Shown piece by piece: positions 1 to 6,390 of a DNA stretch of 20,890 nt (within the stretch, counting starts at the first letter, position 1; each line of letters opens with the position of its first letter). Made by a program: the position numbers and the translations under genes. The notes beneath the pieces were generated by a model. That model did no database searches and was not told the DNA's origin. It saw only the letters and a program-made list of their open reading frames with translations. The DNA comes from CAZCVI01 sp964502145 (GTDB lineage: Bacteria; Acidobacteriota; Aminicenantia; UBA2199), in contig CAZCVI010000115.1 of NCBI GenBank assembly GCA_964502145.1, positions 1 through 20,890 on the forward strand, read 5' to 3'.

Positions 1-717
1 ACCTCCATTGTAAACGATTGCTTTGGATTGGAGAAGATCGCAAAATAGAGACTTTAGAAAAATTCTTTGGGTGGTTCCAAGAGGAGAGGATTAAGAAGCT
101 GAAGTTTATTTGCAGTGATTTGGGGAGGCATATATTAATGTCATCGCGAAAAATGCAGGAAACGCACTTCATGTTCTCGACCGTTTCCATATCATGGCTC
201 AGATTAGCAAAGCCATTAATAAAGTCAGGAAGTAGGAAATTACAAAATTGAAGAAAGATGGCAAACAACCAGTTCTGAGGAAGTACAAGTGAATTTTTTT
301 GAAGAACCTGGAAAATCTATCGGAATCACAGGAACAGAAATTAGCCGAACTCCTTAAGCAGAACCTAAAAACTGTGAAGAGCTATCTTCTTAAAGAAGAC
401 TTTCAACGTCTATGGGATTACGTCTCTCCTTATTGGGCGGAATGGTTTATCAATCGCTGGATGAAAAAAGTCATGTATTCAAAGATCGGACCTATTTAAG
501 ATAATGCAAAAAAAATACATAGGCATAAACCGCTTATATTGAATTGGTTTAAGGCAAAAAAAGAGTTGTCGTCGGGGGCTGTTGAAGGGTTAAATAACAA
601 GCTGAAATTGACATTCAGAAAAACTTATGGATTTAAACCTATACGGCTGCGGAAATACAGTGTTATCATGCATTGGGGAAGTTACCTGAATCAGAATTCA
701 CCCACAGATTATTTTGA
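1..717 (+). pseudogene. ISL3-family transposase, frameshifted remnant (5' end outside window)
   Basis: This is the decayed C-terminal two thirds of an ISL3-type DDE transposase. Pieces lie in different frames. One from about base 18 reads LLWIGEDRKIETLEKFFGWF. One around 150-230, in another frame, reads ALHVLDRFHIMAQ, a family hallmark carrying a catalytic Asp. One at 299-499 contains LLKEDFQRLWDYVSPYWAEW. One at 539-650 contains SSGAVEGLNNKLKLTFRK, with the catalytic Glu. The natural end, YHALGKLPESEFTHRLF then TGA at 715-717, is in yet another frame. At least four frame disruptions mean no active enzyme is made. No terminal inverted repeats or target duplication could be recognised. Confidence 0.85.
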
Positions 718-821
718 GGAGGCAAAAAAACAAAATCTTCGTGGTTAAAGATATATTTTTAAGTTGTCAGTGAATCCAGGTAACACTGCCGAATTTACTA
801 AATCGTTTGGTCGAGTACATT

Positions 822-859
822 CACAGAAAGGGCAATTCTGTGGCGTCTCCCTTTTTTTT
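822..859 (+). terminator. weak hairpin plus T-run downstream of transposase remnant
   Basis: A 7-bp stem (CACAGAA at 822-828 with TTCTGTG at 836-842) and a 7-nt loop are followed, after a nine-base gap, by eight T at 852-859. It could be an intrinsic terminator or part of the old IS right end. The gap before the T-run makes it a weak candidate. The rest of 718-924 shows nothing else. Confidence 0.25.
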
Positions 860-924
860 ATGCTTTGGTATTATGTTGAAATAGTTCAAATATAGCTTCA
901 AAGCATATGGGCTGAACAGTCACT

Positions 925-1158
925 TTATTTTTCGGGTTCGGGTAATTTGTTCTCTCTGGTTTTATAGCTGCTACCCGATAGAACCAGTCCCATTAGGCTG
1001 CCATACCCGATACTGATATAGGGGTTGGCGGTAATAGGACAGGTCTTGGTGGCGCACCCGATAAAATAATAATACAAAAATCCAACCAAAGCTCCCGCCA
1101 TCACAAAACTGACGCGGTGGAACCATTTATTTTTAAACCATTTCTTTATTGTATCCAT
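925..1158 (-). CDS. small DUF6132-like membrane protein
   Basis: This 77-residue protein has a basic N-terminus (KKWFKNKWFHR), a first hydrophobic segment at about 17-34 (VSFVMAGALVGFLYYYFIGC), a short loop with two cysteines (C35, C40: GCATKTCPITANPYIS), a second hydrophobic segment at about 48-62 and a charged tail. The GC-x4-CPITxNPYxS signature followed by a glycine-rich helix is, as I recall, that of DUF6132-type small inner-membrane proteins. Their function is unknown; they often lie near rhodanese or thioredoxin genes, suggesting sulfur or redox chemistry, but no such neighbour is present here. A GGAG ribosome site lies about 8 nt before the ATG. It is transcribed divergently from the regulator at 1423. 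Confidence 0.75.
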   Translation of the reverse strand: MDTIKKWFKNKWFHRVSFVMAGALVGFLYYYFIGCATKTCPITANPYISIGYGSLMGLVLSGSSYKTRENKLPEPEK

Positions 1159-1238
1159 TGATAATCTCCATTCATATCTACTCTATTTATTATCTATTCA
1201 TTTCTTATATATCCTCTGTGTCACCAGTGAATAGTTAA

Positions 1239-1267
1239 ATTATAACAGATAGCAGCCCCTTTGTCAA
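1239..1267 (-). promoter_or_regulatory. perfect sigma-70 promoter for the DUF6132-like gene
   Basis: On the minus strand TTGACA (1267-1262) is followed by exactly 17 nt and TATAAT (1244-1239), matching the textbook consensus at all 12 positions with ideal spacing. The predicted transcript start near 1232 leaves a leader of about 70 nt. Confidence 0.8.
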
Positions 1268-1346
1268 AAATTTCCAAAAGTAACCGCCATTGGTGGGGAT
1301 CGTGCCCCTCCTGACTTCTCTTTTTTTTCCTTTTTTGGGTTGAATC

Positions 1347-1376
1347 TTGAAAAATACAATTATTATAGTGTATACT
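1347..1376 (+). promoter_or_regulatory. putative sigma-70 promoter of the regulator gene
   Basis: TTGAAA (1347-1352), an 18-nt spacer and TATACT (1371-1376) lie 46 nt before the start codon at 1423. They are back to back with the promoter of the divergent small gene. Confidence 0.5.
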
Positions 1377-1422
1377 TATGGCGTATAAATTCAAATAACT
1401 ATAAAAGGTAAGAGGAATTACG

Positions 1423-3033
1423 ATGGAACAAATGCGCACGAACAATCATACCGGGGCCACACCTACCATTCATTATAAGAGTGGGTTATCTTGCTCATTT
1501 AGCGGAAAACAAATGTTTTCTTTTTTACTGATGGTTCTCGTATTCCTTGCAACCGCCACTCCCACGCTACCGCTCTCGAACAAGGGGGATACCTTTATTC
1601 GTAATTTCAGCGATCTGGAGTACGAGCATCAACCTCAAAACTGGGGTATGGTTCAGGCTCAAAATGGCATACTTTATTTTGCCAATCAGGGCGGTATATT
1701 GGAATACGATGGTGTATCGTGGCGAGTTTACTATAATGACGGACATGAGATGCACTCTTTAGCCATTGATGATACGGGAACCATTTTTATTGGTGGTGGA
1801 AACAATGAAATCTGGTCCCTGGCAGTGGATAAAAATGGAACCAGGAAACTTGTCTCCCTGTCAAAATATTTAGCCTCAACAAACCAAAGCAACGAGTTGA
1901 TCTGGAGCACCCATACCATTAAAAACAAGGTATATTTTAGGACTACCAATCACCTATATATATGGGATCATAAGAAGATGATCGCCCTAAAAGCCAGTGG
2001 AACCTTCAAAGTCTCCTACCTCTACAACCAAAAGCTGCTGGTTCAAGACAGCATCAAAGGACTACTGGAAGTGGTGGAAAATAAATTGCAACCCTTTCCC
2101 GGCGGAGAATTATTTACCGGGGACCGCCTCACCCTCCTGCCCTTCTATAGTGATAAAGCCACCGATTTTATTCCATCCCATCCAGTTCAAGCACTGGCCA
2201 TTCCCGACGAAATGGATGACCAAGAAACAGATTCCATGATTGAGACGTCCGAAATTTCAGCCAAACCGATCATCCTGGTAGTAGAAGATATAGCCGACAT
2301 GCGTCGTTATATTTGCGAACCCCTGGAAGCAGATTACCATGTGGTGGAAGCCAAAAACGGCGCAGAGGGAATTGAGAAAGCCAAAACCCTCATCCCGGAT
2401 TTAATTGTTAGTGATATCATGATGCCCGGCAAAGATGGGTATGAACTGTGTGCCACTTTAAAGAAAGATATTAAAACCAGCCACATCCCCATCATCTTAT
2501 TGACGGCCAAAGCCTCGGAAGAAAGTGTCATCCAAGGACTTGATACTGGCGCTGACGATTACATCACCAAACCATTTAATACCGCGATATTACTGGCGTG
2601 CATAAAAAACTTGATCCAATTGCGGCTGCATTTGCAGTTAAAAATCCAAAAACAAATGCTGTTGCAACCCGATGAAATTAAAGTCTCCTCTATAGACCAA
2701 GAATTTATCAAGGAACTAAAAGAAGCCATTAAGAAAAATTTATCTGATTCCGATTTTGGAGTAATCGAATTGAGCAAACTTCTGGTCATGGATCGCACGA
2801 CAATTTACCGAAAAATAAAAGCCTTAACTGGCGAAGCACCTGAATTATTTATTCGTTCATACCGGCTTAAAATGGCCGCGAAATTACTCAAAGGTAAATT
2901 CGGGACCGTATCCCAGGTATCCTCAGCAGTAGGATTTGACAATATATCGTATTTTGGCAAATGCTTCAAAGAAGCATACAACATGCAACCCTCCTCTTAT
3001 ATGGCTGCCGAATCCGGACAAAAAGAAACCTAA
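1423..3033 (+). CDS. hybrid two-component regulator lacking its kinase core (propeller + receiver + AraC HTH)
   Basis: 536 residues. A hydrophobic segment at about 31-50 resembles a signal/anchor. Residues about 60-245 resemble the first blades of a two-component-regulator propeller (NGILYFANQGGILEYDG; DDTGTIFIGG). The sequence then jumps, near residue 245 (nt about 2158), into an acidic linker and a complete receiver domain (about 283-400: ILVVEDIADMRRY, phospho-acceptor D331 in VSDIMMPGKDGYE, K383). An AraC-type helix-turn-helix follows (about 430-528: LLVMDRTTIYRKIKALTG, VGFDNISYFGKCFKE). Family members are usually 1200-1400 residues and have the rest of the propeller, a Y_Y_Y domain, a membrane helix, HisKA and HATPase between these parts; all are missing. 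The frame is open throughout. A single N-terminal hydrophobic segment would put sensor and DNA-binding domain on the same side of the membrane, so normal signalling is impossible. It may be a deletion derivative. An AGAGGA site precedes the ATG. Confidence 0.85.
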   Translation: MEQMRTNNHTGATPTIHYKSGLSCSFSGKQMFSFLLMVLVFLATATPTLPLSNKGDTFIRNFSDLEYEHQPQNWGMVQAQNGILYFANQGGILEYDGVSWRVYYNDGHEMHSLAIDDTGTIFIGGGNNEIWSLAVDKNGTRKLVSLSKYLASTNQSNELIWSTHTIKNKVYFRTTNHLYIWDHKKMIALKASGTFKVSYLYNQKLLVQDSIKGLLEVVENKLQPFPGGELFTGDRLTLLPFYSDKATDFIPSHPVQALAIPDEMDDQETDSMIETSEISAKPIILVVEDIADMRRYICEPLEADYHVVEAKNGAEGIEKAKTLIPDLIVSDIMMPGKDGYELCATLKKDIKTSHIPIILLTAKASEESVIQGLDTGADDYITKPFNTAILLACIKNLIQLRLHLQLKIQKQMLLQPDEIKVSSIDQEFIKELKEAIKKNLSDSDFGVIELSKLLVMDRTTIYRKIKALTGEAPELFIRSYRLKMAAKLLKGKFGTVSQVSSAVGFDNISYFGKCFKEAYNMQPSSYMAAESGQKET

Positions 3034-3065
3034 GATATTAATTGTTTTTCCTCCTTTTTTTCTCC

Positions 3066-3101
3066 TTTGCAACCTCAGTGTTGAAGTTTGCAACCTCAGT
3101 G
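3066..3101 (+). promoter_or_regulatory. 15-bp direct repeat with 21-bp period (possible activator operator)
   Basis: TTTGCAACCTCAGTG occurs identically at 3066-3080 and 3087-3101, so the copies lie two helical turns apart on one DNA face. This is the usual arrangement of AraC-type binding sites. It lies between the AraC-type regulator gene and the protease cluster. It ends just upstream of where a -35 box would sit for the -10-like TATATT at 3126-3131. No good -35 is visible, as in many activator-dependent promoters. The repeat itself is certain; the operator role is inference. Confidence 0.55.
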
Positions 3102-3125
3102 GTAGCGCAAAACGTTGATTAATTC

Positions 3126-3131
3126 TATATT
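3126..3131 (+). promoter_or_regulatory. candidate -10 of the protease cluster
   Basis: TATATT (an overlapping TATTAT lies at 3128-3133) stands 78 nt before the first cluster gene. The bases 17 nt upstream (3103-3108) do not resemble TTGACA, which fits a promoter helped by an activator bound at 3066-3101. Confidence 0.35.
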
Positions 3132-3209
3132 ATAGGCGGATCGTTTATGAACTTATTCGGTCCAGTATATAGAACAGAAAAAAAACCAACTACCCCAAGG
3201 AGGTAAACC

Positions 3210-3554
3210 ATGGCGAACAAAGCCGATGTTAATGTTAAGAATGTCTTCAACACCAATGTGATGCTCCATCTTAAACGTCAGTTACAGGACGGTAGCAGTG
3301 ATTTAGAGATTAATGTGGCGCAGGGCGAGGTAAAGATGGTGCAACTGCCAGACCCCAACGTATCAATGGTTATTCAAGCACCAGAAGGAATGGACCTCCG
3401 CGATTGCCTGATCAAGGTTAAATCAGACGTGGACCTGGATGTCCAACATTCCAGAACATTGTCCTATTGGACTCTCAAAATTATTCCCAATGACTTACCC
3501 CCCGATGTCCCCACTTCCGTGAATGTCGTTATCGGCCAAGATGAACCCGAATAA
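3210..3554 (+). CDS. small beta-rich protein, function unknown (first gene of protease cluster)
   Basis: 114 residues, no signal peptide, no membrane segment and a single Cys. The alternating hydrophobic/polar pattern (NVMLHLKRQL, EVKMVQLPDPNVSMVIQAP, LIKVKSDVDLDVQ, YWTLKIIPNDLPP, SVNVVIG) predicts mostly beta-strands and a small sandwich-like fold. An excellent ribosome site (AAGGAGGT at 3197-3204) fixes the ATG and suggests high expression. It is followed after 51 nt by the trypsin-like protease gene. Its strand pattern and closing LKI-P-x-LP motif resemble those of the 138-residue protein at 4683-5099, so the two may be distant paralogues. I recognise no family. A protease substrate, inhibitor or targeting partner are all open possibilities. 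Confidence 0.75.
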   Translation: MANKADVNVKNVFNTNVMLHLKRQLQDGSSDLEINVAQGEVKMVQLPDPNVSMVIQAPEGMDLRDCLIKVKSDVDLDVQHSRTLSYWTLKIIPNDLPPDVPTSVNVVIGQDEPE

Positions 3555-3605
3555 TTAGTACAGAAAACCGGTAATCGTACCACAAATGACCCGGAGGTAA
3601 CACAT

Positions 3606-4676
3606 ATGACAGGCATAAAACGGTCCCCCATGGATTTTTCCATCCCTGAACTGGACAAGGAATTACTCGCCCGAGGCGCACGCCTAACACCGGATGAACA
3701 GCCATCCTTTAATGGTATACCCGGCACTCCGGCACGGGAAAATATCATGGCACAGATAGAGGAATTGTATCTACCCGAAAACGCACCACTTCCCAATGAC
3801 GCATTAAGCCATGTCACCCTTTGGCAATTGGCTGAAGCCCTTTTTCTTAAAATCCGCGAGGAAGAACATAAAAAGGCGCTACGAGGCGAAGGATTACGCT
3901 TGGATATGTATGAAATTTCTGACCCCCACATCCAACGAAACGCTCGTGCTGTAGCTTCTATCTGGATGAAAGAAAATGTGAAAAATACCGGAAACAACTT
4001 GTTTGCCCTACAGTACCAACCTTACGGGAAATCCTTCAATCTCTGTCTCTGCGAACCCTACTACCACCAACCCATTGTGGCGGGTCGTTTATGTACCGGA
4101 TTCCTGATCAAGCCTGATGTGATCGCCACAGCGGGTCATTGTGCCGATGAAAAAAATGTCAAGAACCTTTGTTTCGTATTTGGATATGAAATGAAGCAAG
4201 CCGATTATCCTGTAACACAGGTGCCAGATCGGGATATTTACCACGGCGTAGAGATTCTACAACGTGTTTATAACCCCATGGGCAATGGTACTGATTGGGC
4301 ACTTGTGAAACTGGATCGAAATGTCTCTAACCGGGAAACTCTATCATTGGCTACTACCGATATTCACCCCAGCCAAGGCGTATATGTGTTGGGTTATCCC
4401 TCCGGGTTACCCTTGAAATATATCCCCGAAGAACCTGTAAATACCATGAAGGAAACTTTCTTTTCCGCCGAGTTATCCGTGTATAGTGGCAATAGTGGTT
4501 CCCCTGTTTTTTGCAAAGACAGCCACCAAGTCGTCGGAATTGTCGTACGCGGTGACCAACAGGATTTTAGATGGACTGGAAAAGGGTGGATGTCCATTCG
4601 TTATCCCAATTCTATGATCAAATCCAATGCGCCCCAATGCACCAAAGTCTCCCAGTTCTTGAGTTTTTGCCGGTGA
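3606..4676 (+). CDS. trypsin-like (chymotrypsin-fold, S1/V8-type) serine protease with unknown N-terminal region
   Basis: 356 residues. The protease domain spans about 130-345 with a full triad: H178 in VIATAGHCAD, D230 in GTDWALVKLDR and S297 in SVYSGNSGSPVF. GRLCTGFLI before the His and VVGIVVRG after the Ser are typical strands. Residues 1-125 precede it and are not recognised. They begin with a polar stretch and contain a helical part around LWQLAEALFLKIREEEHKK; they may act as a propeptide or adaptor. No signal peptide is visible, so the enzyme is probably cytoplasmic, unusual for this fold, although bacterial conflict systems use cytoplasmic trypsin-like proteases. A strong GGAGGT site precedes the ATG. 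The next gene starts 6 nt after its stop, implying cotranscription. Confidence 0.9.
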   Translation: MTGIKRSPMDFSIPELDKELLARGARLTPDEQPSFNGIPGTPARENIMAQIEELYLPENAPLPNDALSHVTLWQLAEALFLKIREEEHKKALRGEGLRLDMYEISDPHIQRNARAVASIWMKENVKNTGNNLFALQYQPYGKSFNLCLCEPYYHQPIVAGRLCTGFLIKPDVIATAGHCADEKNVKNLCFVFGYEMKQADYPVTQVPDRDIYHGVEILQRVYNPMGNGTDWALVKLDRNVSNRETLSLATTDIHPSQGVYVLGYPSGLPLKYIPEEPVNTMKETFFSAELSVYSGNSGSPVFCKDSHQVVGIVVRGDQQDFRWTGKGWMSIRYPNSMIKSNAPQCTKVSQFLSFCR

Positions 4677-4682
4677 AAAAAA

Positions 4683-5099
4683 ATGAACAAAGCAACGGAT
4701 ATTCAATTGGAAAATAATTTGTTCATTGAGAAGCGGGACATGAACGTCTACCATCGCAAAGATAGGGTCATTCATTTGATCAGTTGTGGTAGTTCAGTTA
4801 TTGTGCCACTGCAAACAATAAATGAGCGAGACTATATCCATCTATCCGTGGCCGTTGGCCCCGGCTATATGGAAAGACAGAACATTGTGTATTTGCCCAC
4901 TTGGATTAATTTCGAGTTCCTTTCAGAGGGAAAATTTGCCGCCATTCATACCGAAAATCTCATCCTGCTGAAAATTCCCGCTGGATTACCGGAATGGAAA
5001 TTAAAATTGACGCTTCCCCAGTGTCATGGAATGTGTCATCGAAAATCTTCAAAATCCTTAGTGGAACGGGTAATCATCAGTGATGAAGAAGATAAATAA
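4683..5099 (+). CDS. small beta-rich protein, function unknown (between the two protease genes)
   Basis: 138 residues, no signal peptide or membrane helix. It is strand-rich (RVIHLISCGSSVIVPL, YIHLSVAVG, LILLKIPAGLP, WKLKLTLPQ) and ends with C114-H-G-M-C118-H119, which could bind a metal, and a charged tail. Its beta pattern and LKIPAGLP turn resemble the 114-residue protein at the start of the cluster (LKIIPNDLPP), suggesting distant paralogy. It starts 6 nt after the trypsin-like gene and ends 13 nt before the CHAT gene, so it is almost certainly coexpressed with both. Only a weak ribosome site is visible; translation may be coupled to the upstream stop. I know no family for it. Confidence 0.75.
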   Translation: MNKATDIQLENNLFIEKRDMNVYHRKDRVIHLISCGSSVIVPLQTINERDYIHLSVAVGPGYMERQNIVYLPTWINFEFLSEGKFAAIHTENLILLKIPAGLPEWKLKLTLPQCHGMCHRKSSKSLVERVIISDEEDK

Positions 5100-5112
5100 C
5101 AAGGGATAAAAA

Positions 5113-6057
5113 ATGAAGAGCAAAAATAGTATAGAGCACCAGAGAAAGATTCTTTTCCTTGCAGCCAACCCAATAGGCACCGATCATTTACGGTTGGATG
5201 AGGAAGTACGAGATATTGAAGAAGGATTGCAGCGTTCAAAGTACAGGGACCAGTTTAAAGTGGAGCAAAAGTGGGCCGTGCGTCTCCGGGATTTGCGGCG
5301 GACGCTTTTTGATTGTGAACCCCAGATTCTGCATTTTACCGGGCATGGAGAATTGGAAGGGATATTAGTAGAAGATAAACATGGTTTTGCCTCACTTGTT
5401 CCTCCCAGTTCGTTGATTGGGTTATTTAAATTACATGCCAACCGAATCGAGTGTGTGATTCTGAGTGCTTGTTATTCAGACCAGCAAGCCCGTGCCATCA
5501 ACAAACATATCAAATATGTAATCGGTATGCCCAGTGAGATAAAAGATAGAGCCGCGTTGGAATTTGCCGTGGGATTTTACGATGCCCTTGGAGCAGGTAA
5601 GACTGTAGACGAGGCCCATCAGTTTGGGTGTAATGCGATCCAGCAATTTTGCCCCGAAATCCCGGATTTTGTATATCCCCAGTTGCGGGTTAATTCCGAG
5701 ATTCAAAAAAGAAAAAGGATATATCATCCCCATCAGTACATACTCCTTTTCTTTTTTTTGGTGGCCATTATTGCTGGATTAAAGTTATTTTCTCTATTTT
5801 CTCCTTCCAATATCGCCTTGAATATCAGCCCACCCGTGAAGAAAATGACTATTGCCGAAACTGCCACTCCGCCTAAATACAATTTTTTGCCCAGATCAGA
5901 CACCGAAACAGATACATATGTTTATGTCACCAGTACAGGAAAAAAGTATCATCGCCTGTACTGTACGCACTTGAAGAGAAGCAAAATTCGGATGAAGTTA
6001 AGTAATGCCAAAGAGGAGGGATACACCCCTTGTTCCGTGTGTGACCCGCCTGAATAG
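5113..6057 (+). CDS. CHAT-domain (caspase-like) protease with a membrane helix and C-terminal YHxxxC/CxxC domain
   Basis: 314 residues. Residues 11-175 match the CHAT fold of clan CD cysteine peptidases: KILFLAANP at the first strand, a conserved LDEEVRDIEEGL helix, the catalytic His in ILHFTGHG (H78) and the catalytic Cys in CVILSACYS (C120). The order and spacing are those of CHAT and caspase domains. A hydrophobic helix at about 209-229 (YILLFFFLVAIIAGLKLFSLF) follows, then a polar linker. A compact C-terminal domain at about 268-312 (VYVTSTGKKYHRLYC ... EEGYTPCSVC) has H280, C284, C307 and C310, which look like metal ligands. This tail recurs at the C-termini of other bacterial proteins and resembles Ada-type zinc modules. 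With a single helix and no signal peptide, CHAT is probably cytoplasmic and the Cys/His domain periplasmic. AAGGGA precedes the ATG. Confidence 0.85.
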   Translation: MKSKNSIEHQRKILFLAANPIGTDHLRLDEEVRDIEEGLQRSKYRDQFKVEQKWAVRLRDLRRTLFDCEPQILHFTGHGELEGILVEDKHGFASLVPPSSLIGLFKLHANRIECVILSACYSDQQARAINKHIKYVIGMPSEIKDRAALEFAVGFYDALGAGKTVDEAHQFGCNAIQQFCPEIPDFVYPQLRVNSEIQKRKRIYHPHQYILLFFFLVAIIAGLKLFSLFSPSNIALNISPPVKKMTIAETATPPKYNFLPRSDTETDTYVYVTSTGKKYHRLYCTHLKRSKIRMKLSNAKEEGYTPCSVCDPPE

Positions 6058-6102
6058 GTAATATGCTGCGTATCAATTTGATAATAAAATAAAGGAGGAA
6101 CC

Positions 6103-6243
6103 ATGCCAAAAACAGGTGAAAAACCGGGTGTTGGGGATTACCGATGCAATAATTGTGGTAGAATAGTGCATCTTGATGATTCGACAGACACTCTTCCGCC
6201 CTGTCCGAAATGTGCGAATACTAATTTTACAAAGATCGGATAG
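6103..6243 (+). CDS. 46-residue zinc ribbon protein
   Basis: A short reading frame with an excellent ribosome site (AAAGGAGG at 6091-6098) encodes 46 residues. Two pairs of cysteines, YRCNNCG and PPCPKCANTNF, are separated by a short acidic loop (HLDDSTDTL). This is a rubredoxin-like zinc ribbon that binds one metal ion; close relatives beginning MPKTGEKPG are, to my knowledge, widespread small proteins of unknown role. It starts 45 nt after the CHAT gene and before a hairpin at 6274-6323, so it is probably the last gene of the cluster. Whether it works with the proteases is not shown. Confidence 0.8.
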   Translation: MPKTGEKPGVGDYRCNNCGRIVHLDDSTDTLPPCPKCANTNFTKIG

Positions 6244-6273
6244 CAGTAGGAAGTTTACCGGAAAAAAAGGTCT

Positions 6274-6323
6274 ATTGTGCTGTATCATTGGTCAACCTAA
6301 CAATTACAGTGATACGGCACAAT
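6274..6323 (+). terminator. long inverted repeat: terminator or operator
   Basis: ATTGTGCTGTATCATTG (6274-6290) pairs with CAGTGATACGGCACAAT (6307-6323) over 17 bp with two G-U pairs in RNA and a 16-nt loop. It follows the zinc-ribbon stop by 30 nt. No clean T-run follows, so it is not a classical terminator. Because it ends 8 nt before an extended -10 element it may equally be an operator covering the -35 region of the next gene. Confidence 0.55.
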
Positions 6324-6331
6324 GGATTTTA

Positions 6332-6340
6332 TGATATAAT
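6332..6340 (+). promoter_or_regulatory. extended -10 promoter of the secreted protein gene
   Basis: TGATATAAT is a perfect extended -10 (TGnTATAAT). There is no recognisable -35, as extended -10 promoters allow. It lies 50 nt before the ATG at 6391, and AAAGGAGAT serves as ribosome site. Confidence 0.55.
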
Positions 6341-6390
6341 AGTGGAGATGTATTGGTTTAAAAAATCAAAATCATAAAGGAGATGGAAAA

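Noticed and set aside
1294..1330. GGGGATCGTGCCCC followed by a T-rich stretch
   Set aside because: A 4-bp stem separated from the T-run by about 10 nt, lying in the regulator's upstream region rather than after a gene; too weak to call a terminator.
1221..1445. Minus-strand frame of 74 codons across the divergent promoter region
   Set aside because: It covers both promoters and the first codons of the regulator, has no ribosome site and no recognisable sequence.
3464..3997. Minus-strand frame of 177 codons opposite the protease gene
   Set aside because: Its serine/arginine-rich composition looks like a shadow of the well-supported plus-strand protease and the preceding gene.
3210..5099. Idea that a small cluster protein is a bacterial gasdermin
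   Set aside because: Both are only 114 and 138 residues, half the usual size, and lack the N-terminal lipid-site cysteine and hydrophobic pore segments.
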